Source: Sedimentisphaerales bacterium (GTDB lineage Bacteria > Planctomycetota > Phycisphaerae > Sedimentisphaerales > Anaerobacaceae). From it: a stretch of DNA of 64,000 nt. The notes under the pieces were generated by a model. The model was not told where the DNA came from, did not search any database, and was given only the letters and a program-made list of their open reading frames with translations. The DNA is taken from contig JAFGPS010000158.1 of the NCBI GenBank assembly GCA_016936075.1, positions 1 through 64,000 on the forward strand, given 5' to 3'. Positions 18,327-28,160 of this stretch are shown piece after piece. Position 1 is the first letter of the stretch; each line of letters begins with the position of its first letter. The translations under genes were made by a program, and so were the position numbers.

Positions 18327-19016
18327 TTAAAACTCTCTTTGCAAAAATACTTGATAAAGCTGCACAATTAAAATAATAAAGGCGAGTATTGAAATAAAAA
18401 AAGCACGATATAGATTCGCCTGAGAAATTATTATTAAATATATTACAAAAACAAATAATATACTGAATAATTTGGTTGTATACCACCGAGCTCTTGTTAA
18501 AGCACAAAGAGCTGTTGACATATAAATAATAAATCCAAGAAACGCATAAAAAACACCTAAACGAATCATTCCATCTTCAGGCGGAATAACGAAACTTTTA
18601 GATTTAATGACAAACATTACCAATAACAGCCAGGCAAGTGACATACATATCACCATTATTGCCGCAACTGATAATTTTGATGTAAGGATTGAAAATCTTG
18701 TTGTAGAACGATGTATCATAAATTGCCATGTTCTTCTGAAACCTGGCATCCAGAAATGAATAAATCCGAGAGCCAAACCAAGCAAAATAGTAATAAAGAA
18801 CATTAAAACTGCTGGTCCACTCAGTATATCCACACTAAATATACTATATTGGTTTATCATTTCACCGCTTTGAGATATTCCATAACCACCTTGTTTTATA
18901 TCGTACAATCTCATGCGAACTAAAAACCAGCTAAACAAATATAATGATAGTATAGATACAATAATCCATGGCAATGCGTCTCGAATTTCTTTTTTCAATA
19001 AAGTAAGGAACTTCAT
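18327..19016 (-). CDS. ABC transporter permease
   Basis: A 229-residue membrane protein with about six hydrophobic segments and a short cytosolic N-terminus (MKFLTLLKKEIRDALPW), the pattern of ABC-2 type permeases. The ATG at 19016 lies one base after the stop of the ATPase gene and has GGGAGG nine bases upstream; a longer frame beginning in the ATPase gene is not needed. The pair with a YtrA-type GntR regulator is typical of transporters induced by cell-envelope stress or antimicrobials in other bacteria; substrate unknown. Confidence 0.85.
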   Translation of the reverse strand: MKFLTLLKKEIRDALPWIIVSILSLYLFSWFLVRMRLYDIKQGGYGISQSGEMINQYSIFSVDILSGPAVLMFFITILLGLALGFIHFWMPGFRRTWQFMIHRSTTRFSILTSKLSVAAIMVICMSLAWLLLVMFVIKSKSFVIPPEDGMIRLGVFYAFLGFIIYMSTALCALTRARWYTTKLFSILFVFVIYLIIISQANLYRAFFISILAFIILIVQLYQVFLQREF

Positions 19017-19017
19017 A

Positions 19018-19941
19018 TCAGTTTGCCTCCCATTGGAATTGCTTATCTCTTCTTTTCGGTTCCGTAAATTCAATGAACTGATCCTCAAGATTCATTGGAA
19101 TAATCTCGTAATTTTCAGCTTTCGCGGTATTTGCCCATTCCTTTATTTTCTCATTGGATGTCTCGACTAAAACGACTTCAAGCTCTTTACCTAATATTCT
19201 ATAATTCATAAGGCCTTCAATTTCGATAATTGCCGGAACTTCTCCTTTGAAAGAGAATCTCGCTTTCTTAACAGATTCCCTGAACTTGTCTATCGAACAA
19301 TTTGCTCTTAATCTGCCCTTATCAAGGACAACTACTCTGTTTGATACGCGCTCAACATCACTTAAAATATGACTTGAAAAAAGCACGGTCCTCCCCTGCT
19401 GCATAATAAGACGAATAATCCCCTGTAGGAATTGCCTCCTAATAGCCGGGTCAAGTCCTAAAGTCGGATCATCCATAACCAATATTTCAGGATGTGGTGC
19501 TAACGCAAGAGCAAGTGAGACCTGCGCACGCTGGCCGTTTGAAAGATGTTTTACCTTCTGCTTTTTAGATAAATCAAAATATTCAATCATCTCTGCAAAG
19601 AACTTATCATCCCATTTTTCTTCGAAGAAAGGTTTCTGGAATTTTTCAAGCTGAGAAATAGTCATCCCGCGAAACAGCCGATGTCCTTCGGTAACATATC
19701 CAATTCTCTGACGTATATCAGGCGTAAGAGACATTGAATTGCATCCCAATACCGAAGAACTTCCGGCTGTCGGCTCTAAAAAACCAAGTAAAAGCTTTAT
19801 CGCAGTAGTTTTACCTGCACCGTTCCTGCCGATAAAGCCGCATATACAACCCTGTGGAATTTTTAAATCAAAGCTCTCCAAAGCAGCTTTCTTAGAAAAA
19901 TATTTTGTAAGACCTTTTGTTTCGAGAACTATTTCACTCAT
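19018..19941 (-). CDS. ABC transporter ATP-binding protein
   Basis: A 307-residue ATPase with Walker A GRNGAGKTT, the signature LSNGQRAQVSLALAL, Walker B ILVMDDPTLGLD and the H-loop SSHILSDV. The ATG at 19941 overlaps the last eight bases of gntR and sits behind AGGAGAGG; the longer upstream frame is not needed. The C-terminal 90 residues form an extra domain of the kind seen in exporter ATPases partnered with two-component ABC-2 permeases. Powers the permease encoded next. Confidence 0.93.
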   Translation of the reverse strand: MSEIVLETKGLTKYFSKKAALESFDLKIPQGCICGFIGRNGAGKTTAIKLLLGFLEPTAGSSSVLGCNSMSLTPDIRQRIGYVTEGHRLFRGMTISQLEKFQKPFFEEKWDDKFFAEMIEYFDLSKKQKVKHLSNGQRAQVSLALALAPHPEILVMDDPTLGLDPAIRRQFLQGIIRLIMQQGRTVLFSSHILSDVERVSNRVVVLDKGRLRANCSIDKFRESVKKARFSFKGEVPAIIEIEGLMNYRILGKELEVVLVETSNEKIKEWANTAKAENYEIIPMNLEDQFIEFTEPKRRDKQFQWEAN

Positions 19942-20350
19942 TTTCCTCTCCTGATTTACCTGGTTTATCAGAGAATTTTTCAAGTCTTGATTTATACATT
20001 TCAGAAATATCTTTTGGCTTAAGACCCAGATTTATTGCGCGAGTGATTATATTGTCTATCCTCTCATTAAGATAGTTTACCTCAGCAATATCCGTTGAAC
20101 GTTCATTTTTATCCGCTATATATGTACCCGAGCCTGTTTTGGTAACAATCAGTTTTGCCTGTTCGAGATATGTGTATGCTTTTGCCACTGTATTAGGATT
20201 TATTACCAGCTCAGAAGCAAGCTTTCTTACTGCTGGCAACTTATCACCCGGCCTTAACTTGCCTTCGGCAATCGCTTTGCTTATTTGATTTACAAGCTGA
20301 GCATATAACGGCTCATTCGAGCCTGCTGATATTTGTATCCATAAAGCCAT
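19934..20350 (-). CDS. GntR-family regulator, YtrA subfamily
   Basis: A 138-residue repressor-like protein: an N-terminal winged helix (PLYAQLVNQISKAI, then LPAVRKLASELVINPNTVAKAY) and only a short C-terminal helical tail, as in the YtrA subfamily, which usually governs the adjoining ABC transporter. The ATG at 20350 has AGGA at a good distance; a frame starting 24 bases earlier is less likely. It is the first gene of the operon with the ABC genes, and the inverted repeat inside its promoter is the likely binding site, hence autoregulation. Confidence 0.87.
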   Translation of the reverse strand: MALWIQISAGSNEPLYAQLVNQISKAIAEGKLRPGDKLPAVRKLASELVINPNTVAKAYTYLEQAKLIVTKTGSGTYIADKNERSTDIAEVNYLNERIDNIITRAINLGLKPKDISEMYKSRLEKFSDKPGKSGEENE

Positions 20351-20392
20351 ATCACAATATCCTGATAAATACAAAATACAATCGTATTACTA

Positions 20393-20421
20393 CATATAAT
20401 ACACTTTGTATTACATGTCAA
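20393..20421 (-). promoter_or_regulatory. Sigma-70-type promoter of the gntR-ABC operon
   Basis: On the minus strand TTGACA (20421-20416), a 17-base spacer, then TATATG (20398-20393), about 43 bases upstream of the gntR ATG. The -35 is a perfect consensus. Confidence 0.75.
20397..20413. promoter_or_regulatory. Probable GntR operator
   Basis: The palindrome TAATACA-CTT-TGTATTA (perfect seven-base arms) fills the spacer between the -35 and -10 elements of the gntR promoter. Related half-sites (AATACAA, CGTATTA) follow between the -10 and the ATG. Binding here would block RNA polymerase. Confidence 0.65.
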
Positions 20422-20487
20422 TAATATTTTTATATTTTTTTTGAATATTTTTATATGTATATGACTATTAAAGATTTGCGCGCAAAA

Positions 20488-20514
20488 AAAATCCCCGCAT
20501 AAAACGGGGATTTT
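20488..20514 (-). terminator. Rho-independent terminator after xerC/D
   Basis: A ten-pair stem (AAAATCCCCG at 20488-20497 with CGGGGATTTT at 20505-20514), seven-base loop, and on the minus strand a T run after it. It lies 24 bases beyond the recombinase stop. Confidence 0.85.
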
Positions 20515-20537
20515 CATTTAGTTAATTGCAATTTTGC

Positions 20538-21554
20538 TTAGTTATGAAGAGGATTAGGATTTAACTCGTCATTTCTTGGATGAGCGTTATCGTAAACTTC
20601 TTTTAATCTTGCTGTTGTAAGATGTGTATAAACCTGTGTAGTCGAAAGTGACTGATGGCCAAGTAATTCCTGAACACTTCTCAGGTCGGCGCCATTGTTA
20701 AGCATATGTGTAGCGAAACTATGACGTAATGTGTGCGGGCTGATAGCTGGATCAAGACCGGCCATTTTCAGGTACTTGTCCATTTTGCGGCGAACACTTC
20801 TTGTGCTCAAGCGCTTGCCGTGCTTGTTGACAAAAAGAACCTTCGGATCGAAATTACTATTGTTCTGCGCTCTTTTGTTTCTGTATTCCATATAATGCTG
20901 AATAGTTTGCAGAGCGGAAGTACCGATAGGAGCGATTCTTTCCTTCTTGCCTTTACCTCTGACATGAATTACTTCACCGAGGAAGTCGATGTCTTCCATA
21001 TTGAGAGCGACGAGTTCACTAACTCTTACACCTGTACTGTATAGTGTCTCCATTATCGCTCTGTCCCTTGCTCCGAGCCAGGTATTTGTCTGTGGGGTTT
21101 CGAGCAGTCTCTTAACCTCTTCATATTCGAGAAAACGCGGCAGCTTCTTTTCCTGTTTTGGTGTCCTTACAGACGTAACAGGATTCGAGTCTATATAGTT
21201 TCTCTTAACAAGAAATTTATAGAAGCTTCTAAGAGTTGCCAATTTTCTTGCAATCGTAGCTTTCGAATATTCTTTTCCGTTAAGATGTGCCATGTAGGCT
21301 CTTACTGATTCCGTATCGACAGCCTTAACAAGCATATTCACATCGACATGAACCGCTACTGCAGTAGCCGGACTATGTTCATGATGTCCCATCGACATGG
21401 AATCATTGTCATGACTTCCATCTTCATGTACACTGCTCAGAAAATCACCGAACTGTACGAGGTCAGCACCGTAACATTTTGCTGTATGTTCTGAAAATCG
21501 TCTTTCAAATTTCAGGTAATCCAAAAATTCGTTTATGATTTTGCTTTCTTCCAT
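20538..21554 (-). CDS. xerC: Tyrosine recombinase XerC/XerD
   Basis: A 338-residue site-specific recombinase. The SAM-like N-terminal domain is followed by the catalytic domain with R177 (TGVRVSEL), K201 (RGKGKKER), H274-TLR277, H300 (LLGHQS) and nucleophile Y309. This set is complete. It probably resolves chromosome dimers at dif with a partner recombinase; whether it is the XerC or XerD ortholog cannot be decided. Residues about 43-60 form an unusual His/Asp/Met-rich insert in the N-terminal domain, which makes the protein longer than the usual 295-310 residues. Confidence 0.9.
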   Translation of the reverse strand: MEESKIINEFLDYLKFERRFSEHTAKCYGADLVQFGDFLSSVHEDGSHDNDSMSMGHHEHSPATAVAVHVDVNMLVKAVDTESVRAYMAHLNGKEYSKATIARKLATLRSFYKFLVKRNYIDSNPVTSVRTPKQEKKLPRFLEYEEVKRLLETPQTNTWLGARDRAIMETLYSTGVRVSELVALNMEDIDFLGEVIHVRGKGKKERIAPIGTSALQTIQHYMEYRNKRAQNNSNFDPKVLFVNKHGKRLSTRSVRRKMDKYLKMAGLDPAISPHTLRHSFATHMLNNGADLRSVQELLGHQSLSTTQVYTHLTTARLKEVYDNAHPRNDELNPNPLHN

Positions 21555-21626
21555 AATGTCCCTATCTTTTTTCTAACGAGAGTTTTGGTTATATATCTTA
21601 AATTTCCAATCTTCCGGAATTTACAA

Positions 21627-21866
21627 TTAATTCAGATTCAATTGCGTGTCTTTCTGTCCCCCCAGAAGTTCATCAGCCTGGCAAATCAGTAACTGAGTAA
21701 GTTTAAAACTCAACACAGCCGCATCAAACCAGTCAAAACTCGTCCTTTTGTCTTTTGCCTGTATAATAAGTGCATCGAGAAGCTCATCCTCACAACCGTC
21801 TTCATAACGGAATATAAACTTCTCTGAGCCTTTATTTAAAACCAATTGTCTTTTAATATTTTCCAT
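21627..21866 (-). CDS. Small conserved-looking protein of unknown function
   Basis: Seventy-nine residues, no signal peptide or membrane segment. The core FIFRYEDGCEDELLDALIIQAKD followed by FDWFDAAVLSFKLTQLLI suggests a compact alpha/beta protein. It lies 72 bases upstream of the recombinase gene on the same strand. No function is known to me. The 268-base gap before it (21867-22134) holds no gene I can see, only a lone DnaA-box-like word at 22124-22132. Confidence 0.6.
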   Translation of the reverse strand: MENIKRQLVLNKGSEKFIFRYEDGCEDELLDALIIQAKDKRTSFDWFDAAVLSFKLTQLLICQADELLGGQKDTQLNLN

Positions 21867-22134
21867 AATTATATATCACTCAAAAAATACATGTGATAAT
21901 AGCTACAATTTTCGAATATTCATAAGGCTTTTATCGGCCAATAACGATTTAAGCTTTACAAAATTATGAAAATGTACAGTGGAAAATTAATAATAGAGAT
22001 GTGTGTTTATCAATAATTAACAAAAAGGATATCAAAAGATTGTCTTATAATAATCTCAGTTCTATGCTCTATCGTCCTTATTTGTTGTATTAAATATTAA
22101 TTATCTTTCTGTTCTATTCTGAGTTATCCACATC

Positions 22135-23106
22135 TTAAGAATCAATGTGAATAGCGGCTTTGAAATACTTTGTTCCATCAATATTTTCAGAATGAATACG
22201 ATTGAGTTTTGTTAGTTCGCTAATATATTTTATTGCAACATTGCGGTGCATATTCATAGACGAGCATATATCTTCCAAAGAACATGGCCTGCGTTTCAGC
22301 ATTGAAAACAGGGTTTCCATAATCATTTCATCCTGCTTCGATGCTATTTTGTGCTTATTATCTGAGTTGTCACTCTGAGTTAAATCAGCTATTACTTCAC
22401 AATTGGGCCCAATCAGATTCGCAATTTCCTGCAATTTGTCAGCACTAAGCTTTTTTACATTCTCTTCAGTAGTAGGCCTTACAGATGTATTAAGTTGAAC
22501 TTTGTCGGGTTGAATTCGATCTATAGCAGCTTTAATTTTAGCGATTTGGTCAGGGTATGAATTAGCCGATTCTATAAGGAAAACCTCGAGCCAAATCTGG
22601 CCTGAATATTCTTTTCTGAACTCACACAATCCGGAAATCAGCTTTTCAATACTAATATCAGGGTGCGGCCTGTTTATTTTCAAAAAAGCTTCCTCATCAC
22701 CAGCATCAAGCGAAGGCAAAACTACATCAGCTTTGGCACAATCATCCCGTACATCCTTCATGTATAACAATGTTCCATTGGTTACGATTGTAACCGGAAT
22801 ATCTGTGATTTTTTTTATTTCATCTATTATTTTTCCAAGTTCCGAATTAAGAGTAGGCTCACCCGAACCGGCAAGAGTAATGTAATCTGTTTCAAGACCT
22901 TGCGACAGAGCAAGAGATAGTTCCTCAATAATCAACTCAGCCGGTAAATATTTTTTCCGCTCGATTGTTTTGTTAGTTGTTTTTCCAATCTGGCAATAGA
23001 TACAATCTAATGTACATATTTTTGCCGGAACGATATCAACTCCCAAACTCCTGCCAAGCCTCCTCGAAGGAACTGGGCCATATAAATATTTTCTTTCTTT
23101 ATTCAA
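22135..23106 (-). CDS. Radical SAM protein with C-terminal winged helix
   Basis: A 323-residue radical SAM enzyme. It opens YGPVPSRRLGRSLGVD, a signature of the COG0731-type group, and binds its 4Fe-4S cluster with C31, C35 and C38 (CTLDCIYC). LAGSGEPTLN is the SAM-contacting GGEP-like motif. The last 65 residues (METLFSMLKRRPCSLEDICSS) look like a winged helix. The start is TTG at 23106 behind AGGG; no ATG lies upstream in frame. It follows kdsA by 22 bases and is probably co-transcribed. Reaction unknown. Confidence 0.8.
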   Translation of the reverse strand: MNKERKYLYGPVPSRRLGRSLGVDIVPAKICTLDCIYCQIGKTTNKTIERKKYLPAELIIEELSLALSQGLETDYITLAGSGEPTLNSELGKIIDEIKKITDIPVTIVTNGTLLYMKDVRDDCAKADVVLPSLDAGDEEAFLKINRPHPDISIEKLISGLCEFRKEYSGQIWLEVFLIESANSYPDQIAKIKAAIDRIQPDKVQLNTSVRPTTEENVKKLSADKLQEIANLIGPNCEVIADLTQSDNSDNKHKIASKQDEMIMETLFSMLKRRPCSLEDICSSMNMHRNVAIKYISELTKLNRIHSENIDGTKYFKAAIHIDS

Positions 23107-23128
23107 AAATGCAATCCCTATCCGGAAA

Positions 23129-23968
23129 TTATTCTCTTACTATTTCAAAAATCTTCTTGCAGACTTTCAGCAGATTTTCAAGCCATTCTATCGGCATAAC
23201 ACAGGCGGCGTCTGATTTTGCCATATCAGGATTTGTATGGACTTCTAAAAACAGGCCGTTTGCTCCGGCGGCGACAGCAGCTTTTGCAAGGATTGGCGCC
23301 AATTCTCTTCTTCCAGCGCTTGCGTTGCCCAATCCTCCCGGTTGCTGCGTGCTATGAGTAGCATCAAAAATCACTGGGCAATCGAGCTTTTGCATAGCTT
23401 CAATGGAAGCCATATCATTAACGAGTCTATTATATCCAAAAAACGTACCACGTTCAGTAAGCATAATTTTTTCATTTCTGCAGGAGCGAATTTTTTCTAC
23501 TACATTTTTCATTTCTGCAGGAGAAAGAAACTGTCCTTTCTTTACATTTACAGGTTTGCCTGTTTCAGCACATGCACAAAGCAAGTCAGTCTGCCTGCAC
23601 AAAAAAGCCGGAATCTGGAGACAGTCCACAACTTCACCAACTTTCTTTGCCTGAGAAGTTTCATGAACATCAGTCATTACAGGAAGTTTTGTCTGATTGC
23701 GAACTTCGTCGAGAATCTTAAGTCCTTCTTCCATACCCGGCCCGCGAAAACTATCTTTACTCGAACGATTGGCTTTATCAAAACTTGCTTTGAAAATTAT
23801 TCCTATATTTAGTTTATTACTGATAGAAACAAGTTTATTACCAATCTCAATGCAATGTCCAAGGCTTTCAATCACACAAGGCCCTGCCATTACAAACAAA
23901 GGTGCTTCAAGACCAACTTCAACATTACCAATCCTGAAATTCTTACTCATATAATTTTCTGAGTTCAT
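23129..23968 (-). CDS. kdsA: 3-deoxy-8-phosphooctulonate synthase
   Basis: This 279-residue enzyme condenses phosphoenolpyruvate with arabinose 5-phosphate to KDO 8-phosphate, a step towards the LPS core. Family hallmarks: FVMAGPCVIES (about 25-35), FKASFDKANRSS, GLKILDEVR, VTDVHET, IPAFLCRQTDLL, VIFDATHSTQQPGG and LFLEVHTNPD. Length matches the family. The ATG at 23968 follows the stop of the lipid-kinase gene by two bases with AGGA in the end of that gene. It shows that the organism makes KDO. Confidence 0.96.
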   Translation of the reverse strand: MNSENYMSKNFRIGNVEVGLEAPLFVMAGPCVIESLGHCIEIGNKLVSISNKLNIGIIFKASFDKANRSSKDSFRGPGMEEGLKILDEVRNQTKLPVMTDVHETSQAKKVGEVVDCLQIPAFLCRQTDLLCACAETGKPVNVKKGQFLSPAEMKNVVEKIRSCRNEKIMLTERGTFFGYNRLVNDMASIEAMQKLDCPVIFDATHSTQQPGGLGNASAGRRELAPILAKAAVAAGANGLFLEVHTNPDMAKSDAACVMPIEWLENLLKVCKKIFEIVRE

Positions 23969-23970
23969 TA

Positions 23971-24915
23971 TTATCCTATCGCTCTTTTAATTCTTGTTCT
24001 TATTCCCGCTGGTTTCGCACCTTCCGGAACCACGCACTGAACTGCATTTGGTATTACATTTATTTCTACAGGTAAGGCAGGTCCCGGGTCGCCGTCTATT
24101 TCTGTTCTTATTCGATCAGTTTCCGATTTGATGGAAATTTTTTTACCCTGTCGATAAATAACATCCCTGCAGTGTGAATGGTGTTTTAAAACAGTCATTA
24201 GCGAATGCTTGACCAGATGACTTTGCGAGCCGCATTTGTATACGCATACATCCAGCAAACCATCACTGTAATTCGCATCATGTAATATTTGCAGACCTAT
24301 AGCATATCGTGAAATATTTCCTACAAAAACAAGTCCCGGGCCGTTATATACTTCTTCGCCGTCAATTGTAACACACATCGGCTCGAATTTATAGTTCCAG
24401 AAACTTCGCCAGATAGGCCAGAAATAATCATAGTGGTCGATATGCCCCGATCGCTGCTCATTCATTCTATGTACTACTTCGCCGTCATATCCGAAACCCG
24501 CAATTGAAGTAAAACATCTTCCGTTGATATTTCCTAAATCGAGCGGCCGTATATAGCAGGCATCAAACGTTTTTATAATTGTCTCAAGTTTTCCGTTAAA
24601 ACCCAATTCGTTCGCTAAAAGATTTTCCGTTCCGCCCGGCAATATAAGTAAAGGCGTACTGCTTCCCTCAAGACCATGCGCAACTTCCCGTATGGTTCCA
24701 TCGCCGCCAATTGCGATAGTCATAGCACAATCAGAATCATTCGCCGCCTCAACCGCCAATTCACAAGCATGGCTGAGAGACTGAGTCAGATTGATTCTAA
24801 CATCAAATCCTTTCTTCATCAGGTATTTCTCGAACCTGTTCCAGACTAATTTGCCGCTTGTGGCACCGGATTTCGGATTTACAATATATTTGATATAACC
24901 ATCATCTGGTTTCAT
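23971..24915 (-). CDS. Diacylglycerol/lipid kinase family protein
   Basis: A 314-residue lipid kinase of the DagK/YegS type. The nucleotide loop GGDGTIREVAHGL and the upstream IVNPKSGATSGK identify the N-terminal catalytic domain; LILPGGTENLLANELG and GFGYDGEVVHRM are the next conserved blocks. The C-terminal half is the usual beta-sandwich. Cytosolic, acting on membrane lipids. It sits between the CYTH gene and kdsA in a tightly packed operon. The substrate (diacylglycerol or another lipid alcohol) is not resolved. Confidence 0.9.
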   Translation of the reverse strand: MKPDDGYIKYIVNPKSGATSGKLVWNRFEKYLMKKGFDVRINLTQSLSHACELAVEAANDSDCAMTIAIGGDGTIREVAHGLEGSSTPLLILPGGTENLLANELGFNGKLETIIKTFDACYIRPLDLGNINGRCFTSIAGFGYDGEVVHRMNEQRSGHIDHYDYFWPIWRSFWNYKFEPMCVTIDGEEVYNGPGLVFVGNISRYAIGLQILHDANYSDGLLDVCVYKCGSQSHLVKHSLMTVLKHHSHCRDVIYRQGKKISIKSETDRIRTEIDGDPGPALPVEINVIPNAVQCVVPEGAKPAGIRTRIKRAIG

Positions 24916-24932
24916 AAACTAAAAGATTCCGT

Positions 24933-25472
24933 TCACTTGTTACATTCTTGATGAAGCTTTTCTGAAATTAAAGATGCATAGCTTTTAGATATATTCTGCA
25001 CATTTTCCAATCCAAGGCTTTTCTGTACATCATTAATTACTTTCTCATCTGGTCCTTCAATTTCCACGAAATATCCAAGCAGTTTCAGCGTATCCAAAGC
25101 AACTTCGCATCCGCCCAACTTCCAGAAACTGCGTGTTTTTTCTACTATAAGTCTTTTGACATATCCCAAAGCAGATAAAAGTTCTTTTACTGAGTCTCCG
25201 TTACTTACTTCAGTTTCAATCTCACGTCTTTTCTTCAAGTTGCTTTTTTCTTTTGCGCCTTTATAAGTTAATATGTACTTTGTCTGGCCGTTCATAACCT
25301 GTTTGCGTAAGCGAAGACAGCTATCACTCTTAGACAAACTCTCATCAGCCGCATCAAACAATATATCATCCTGTAACTGTTCACCGATAAATTCTGCGTC
25401 AAGCTCAATAAGCTTGTTCTTGATTTCATCGTGTGATTCGACTTTTAATTTTGCTTCGATTTCAGTGTACAT
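24933..25472 (-). CDS. CYTH-domain protein (class IV adenylate cyclase-like)
   Basis: This 179-residue protein is a single CYTH domain: the hallmark ExExK appears at residues 4-8 (EIEAK), followed by basic and acidic strands (CLRLRKQ, ILTYKGAKE, RREIETEVSNG) that line the triphosphate tunnel. Members are class IV adenylate cyclases, thiamine triphosphatases or inorganic triphosphatases; the bacterial two-letter layout and length suit CyaB-like proteins. Its ATG follows the leuS stop directly (TAAATG), so it is translationally coupled to leuS. Confidence 0.85.
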   Translation of the reverse strand: MYTEIEAKLKVESHDEIKNKLIELDAEFIGEQLQDDILFDAADESLSKSDSCLRLRKQVMNGQTKYILTYKGAKEKSNLKKRREIETEVSNGDSVKELLSALGYVKRLIVEKTRSFWKLGGCEVALDTLKLLGYFVEIEGPDEKVINDVQKSLGLENVQNISKSYASLISEKLHQECNK

Positions 25473-28028
25473 TTATACTACTATATTAACTAAACGCGAT
25501 TTGATAACAATAACTTTCTTCGGTTCTTTACCTGCCATAGCCGCTACAACCTTTTCACTGCTCAGGGCTTTTTGCTTAATTTGTTTTTCATCAGTATCGG
25601 CAGGCACAACTATTTTATCTTTTATTTTTCCGTTGACCTGAATCGCCAATTCGATTTCTTTTTCCTTGATAAGTTCTTTATCATATTGCGGCCAAGGTTC
25701 ATAAACAAGAGTATCACTATGGCCGAGCGTTTGCCATAATTCTTCTGCAATATGAGGTGCAAACGGCGCCAGAATCAGCACAATTTGTTCGACTGCTTTT
25801 TTCGGTACAGTATCAAGTTTCGATAAATGATTTACTAAAATCATCATTGCGCTTATCGCGGTATTGAAACCGAAACTCTCTACATCATCTCCGACTTTCT
25901 TTATAGTCTGATTTAACAATCGAAGAGTTTCTTCATCGGCCTGCACATCTTTTACATTATTATTCAGTCCGCCGGCTTCCTTTTCCACGACTAAACGCCA
26001 GAGCTTTTGCAGGAAACGATGAACTCCATCAACGCCGTGCATACTCCATGGCTTAATCGCTTCGAGCGGCCCCATGAACATTTCATAAAGTCTCATTGAG
26101 TCCGCGCCGTAGTCGGTAATAACTTTATCAGGATTAACTACATTGCCGCGAGACTTACTCATCTTCTGGCCGTCTTCACCAAGAATCATTCCCTGATTAA
26201 CAAGTTTTTTGAATGGTTCCTTGACCGTGACATATCCAAGGTCATAAAGGAACTTGTGCCAGAATCTCGAATACAACAAATGCAATACGGCGTGTTCGGC
26301 TCCGCCAATATATAAATCAACCGGCATCCAATATTTTTCTTTCTCAGTATCCCAACCTTTCTCATTATTATCAGGGTCGAGGTAACGTAGATAATACCAG
26401 CAGCTTCCGGCCCATTGCGGCATTGTATTAGTTTCGCGAACAGCTTTTGTTCCATCAGGCAAAGTGATATTCACCCATTCAGTAACATTTGACAATGGAG
26501 GCTCACCATTACCGGACGGCTTATAATCTTCGACCTTGGGTAATTCCAAAGGTAAATCTTTTTCATCAAGACTAATAACTTGTCCATCTTCAGTATGAAT
26601 TATCGGGAAAGGTTCTCCCCAATATCTTTGCCTGCTGAAAAGCCAGTCACGAAGTTTGTAATTAATCGCTTTATTACCCTGACCAATCTCATTGAGCCAT
26701 GCAGTTATTTTCTCCTTGAACTCAGGAGTTCTCAGGCCGTCAAATTGGCCGCTGTTTATCGCAATACCATCACCGGCAAAACAGAGCTTGCCCTGCTTGA
26801 CCAATTCTGATTGTTTTTCGTCTTCAGGTTGAACTACCTGAATTATTTTCAAATCAAACTTAGTAGCGAATTCATAATCTCTATCATCATGTGCAGGTAC
26901 GGCCATAATCGCGCCCGTTCCATAGCTAATCAGAACATAGTCGCTTATCCAAATCGGAATCTTTTCATTGTTGACTGGATTAATTGCGTATGCACCGGTA
27001 AATTCACCGGTCTTGCCCTTAGACAAATCTGTACGGTCCAAATCACTTTTACGTACCGCTTCTTCACGATATTTCTGAACCGCTTCTTTTTTATCAGGAC
27101 TCGTAAGAATATCAACAAGCCTGTGTTCAGGAGCCATTACCATATAGGTCGCGCCGAATAATGTATCTGGACGAGTTGTAAAAACTCGAATTGTTTCATC
27201 GCAGCCATCTACTTTAAAGTCTACATTTGCGCCGATACTTTTTCCAATCCAGTCGTGCTGCAATTTTTTTATCGAATCCGCCCAGTCAACTTCTGATAAA
27301 TCATCGATAAGTCTCTCGGCGTATTCGGTTATCCTAAGCATCCACTGCCGCATTGGTTTGCGAAATACAGGATGACCGCCTCGCTCACTGACTCCACCTA
27401 TCACTTCCTCATTTGCAAGAACGGTCCCGAGTTCCGGGCACCAGTTTACAGCGACTTCAGCTTCATAAGCCAGACGATGTTCGTCTATATATTTACGCTT
27501 TTCCTGCTCGCTCAATCCTTCAGGAATTGGCAATTGCTCAATCGATTTGGCTTTCTGCTCGTTTTTATCGAAGAAGCTATTGAATAATTTAAGAAATATC
27601 CACTGTGTCCATTTGTAATAATTCGGACTGGTCGTATTTACTTCCCTGTCCCAGTCATAACTGAAACCAAGCGATTTTATTTGCCTTCGAATATTATCAA
27701 TATTCTTTTTCGTTGTTGCTTCAGGCGCAGTTCCGGTCTGAATTGCATATTGCTCGGCAGGCAAACCGAAAGCGTCCCAGCCCATTGGATGAAGAACATT
27801 AAATCCTTTCATACGTTTATAGCGGGCTACGATATCGCTCGCGGTATATCCTTCCGGATGACCTACATGCAAACCCTGCCCGGACGGATAAGGAAACATA
27901 TCCAGAACGTAATATTTTGGCTTTAATTTATCACAATCTTTTGCTTTGAAAGTTTTGGAATTTTCCCAAAACTCCTGCCATTTCTTTTCAATTTCGTTAA
28001 AACGATAAATTCCTTTATTCTCATTCAT
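25473..28028 (-). CDS. leuS: Leucyl-tRNA synthetase
   Basis: A class I synthetase of 851 residues from the ATG at 28028 ([17 protein letters not shown]). A longer frame would prepend 52 residues derived from an intergenic repeat at 28161-28181, so it is rejected. HIGH is written HVGH in [21 protein letters not shown] is intact in [10 protein letters not shown], and the editing domain lies between ([16 protein letters not shown]). The C-terminal anticodon-binding region ends in [12 protein letters not shown] and the tRNA-binding tail. It heads an operon with the CYTH, lipid kinase, kdsA and radical SAM genes. Confidence 0.96.
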   Translation of the reverse strand: MNENKGIYRFNEIEKKWQEFWENSKTFKAKDCDKLKPKYYVLDMFPYPSGQGLHVGHPEGYTASDIVARYKRMKGFNVLHPMGWDAFGLPAEQYAIQTGTAPEATTKKNIDNIRRQIKSLGFSYDWDREVNTTSPNYYKWTQWIFLKLFNSFFDKNEQKAKSIEQLPIPEGLSEQEKRKYIDEHRLAYEAEVAVNWCPELGTVLANEEVIGGVSERGGHPVFRKPMRQWMLRITEYAERLIDDLSEVDWADSIKKLQHDWIGKSIGANVDFKVDGCDETIRVFTTRPDTLFGATYMVMAPEHRLVDILTSPDKKEAVQKYREEAVRKSDLDRTDLSKGKTGEFTGAYAINPVNNEKIPIWISDYVLISYGTGAIMAVPAHDDRDYEFATKFDLKIIQVVQPEDEKQSELVKQGKLCFAGDGIAINSGQFDGLRTPEFKEKITAWLNEIGQGNKAINYKLRDWLFSRQRYWGEPFPIIHTEDGQVISLDEKDLPLELPKVEDYKPSGNGEPPLSNVTEWVNITLPDGTKAVRETNTMPQWAGSCWYYLRYLDPDNNEKGWDTEKEKYWMPVDLYIGGAEHAVLHLLYSRFWHKFLYDLGYVTVKEPFKKLVNQGMILGEDGQKMSKSRGNVVNPDKVITDYGADSMRLYEMFMGPLEAIKPWSMHGVDGVHRFLQKLWRLVVEKEAGGLNNNVKDVQADEETLRLLNQTIKKVGDDVESFGFNTAISAMMILVNHLSKLDTVPKKAVEQIVLILAPFAPHIAEELWQTLGHSDTLVYEPWPQYDKELIKEKEIELAIQVNGKIKDKIVVPADTDEKQIKQKALSSEKVVAAMAGKEPKKVIVIKSRLVNIVV

Positions 28029-28160
28029 CTGTATCAAACTTCTCCTAAAACAAAGATTCTCGAGATTATCGCAATACAATAAACCACATATCGCTAAAAA
28101 TCCACAAAAAACCGTTTTCCTTGTAATTGAACCTGTTGCAAAAGCGTCCTGCCCGCGAAT

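Noticed and set aside
22124-22132. A perfect DnaA box word (TTATCCACA)
   Set aside because: It is alone, without other boxes, an AT-rich unwinding element or dnaA/dnaN nearby; one such nine-base word is expected by chance in a window of this size on two strands.
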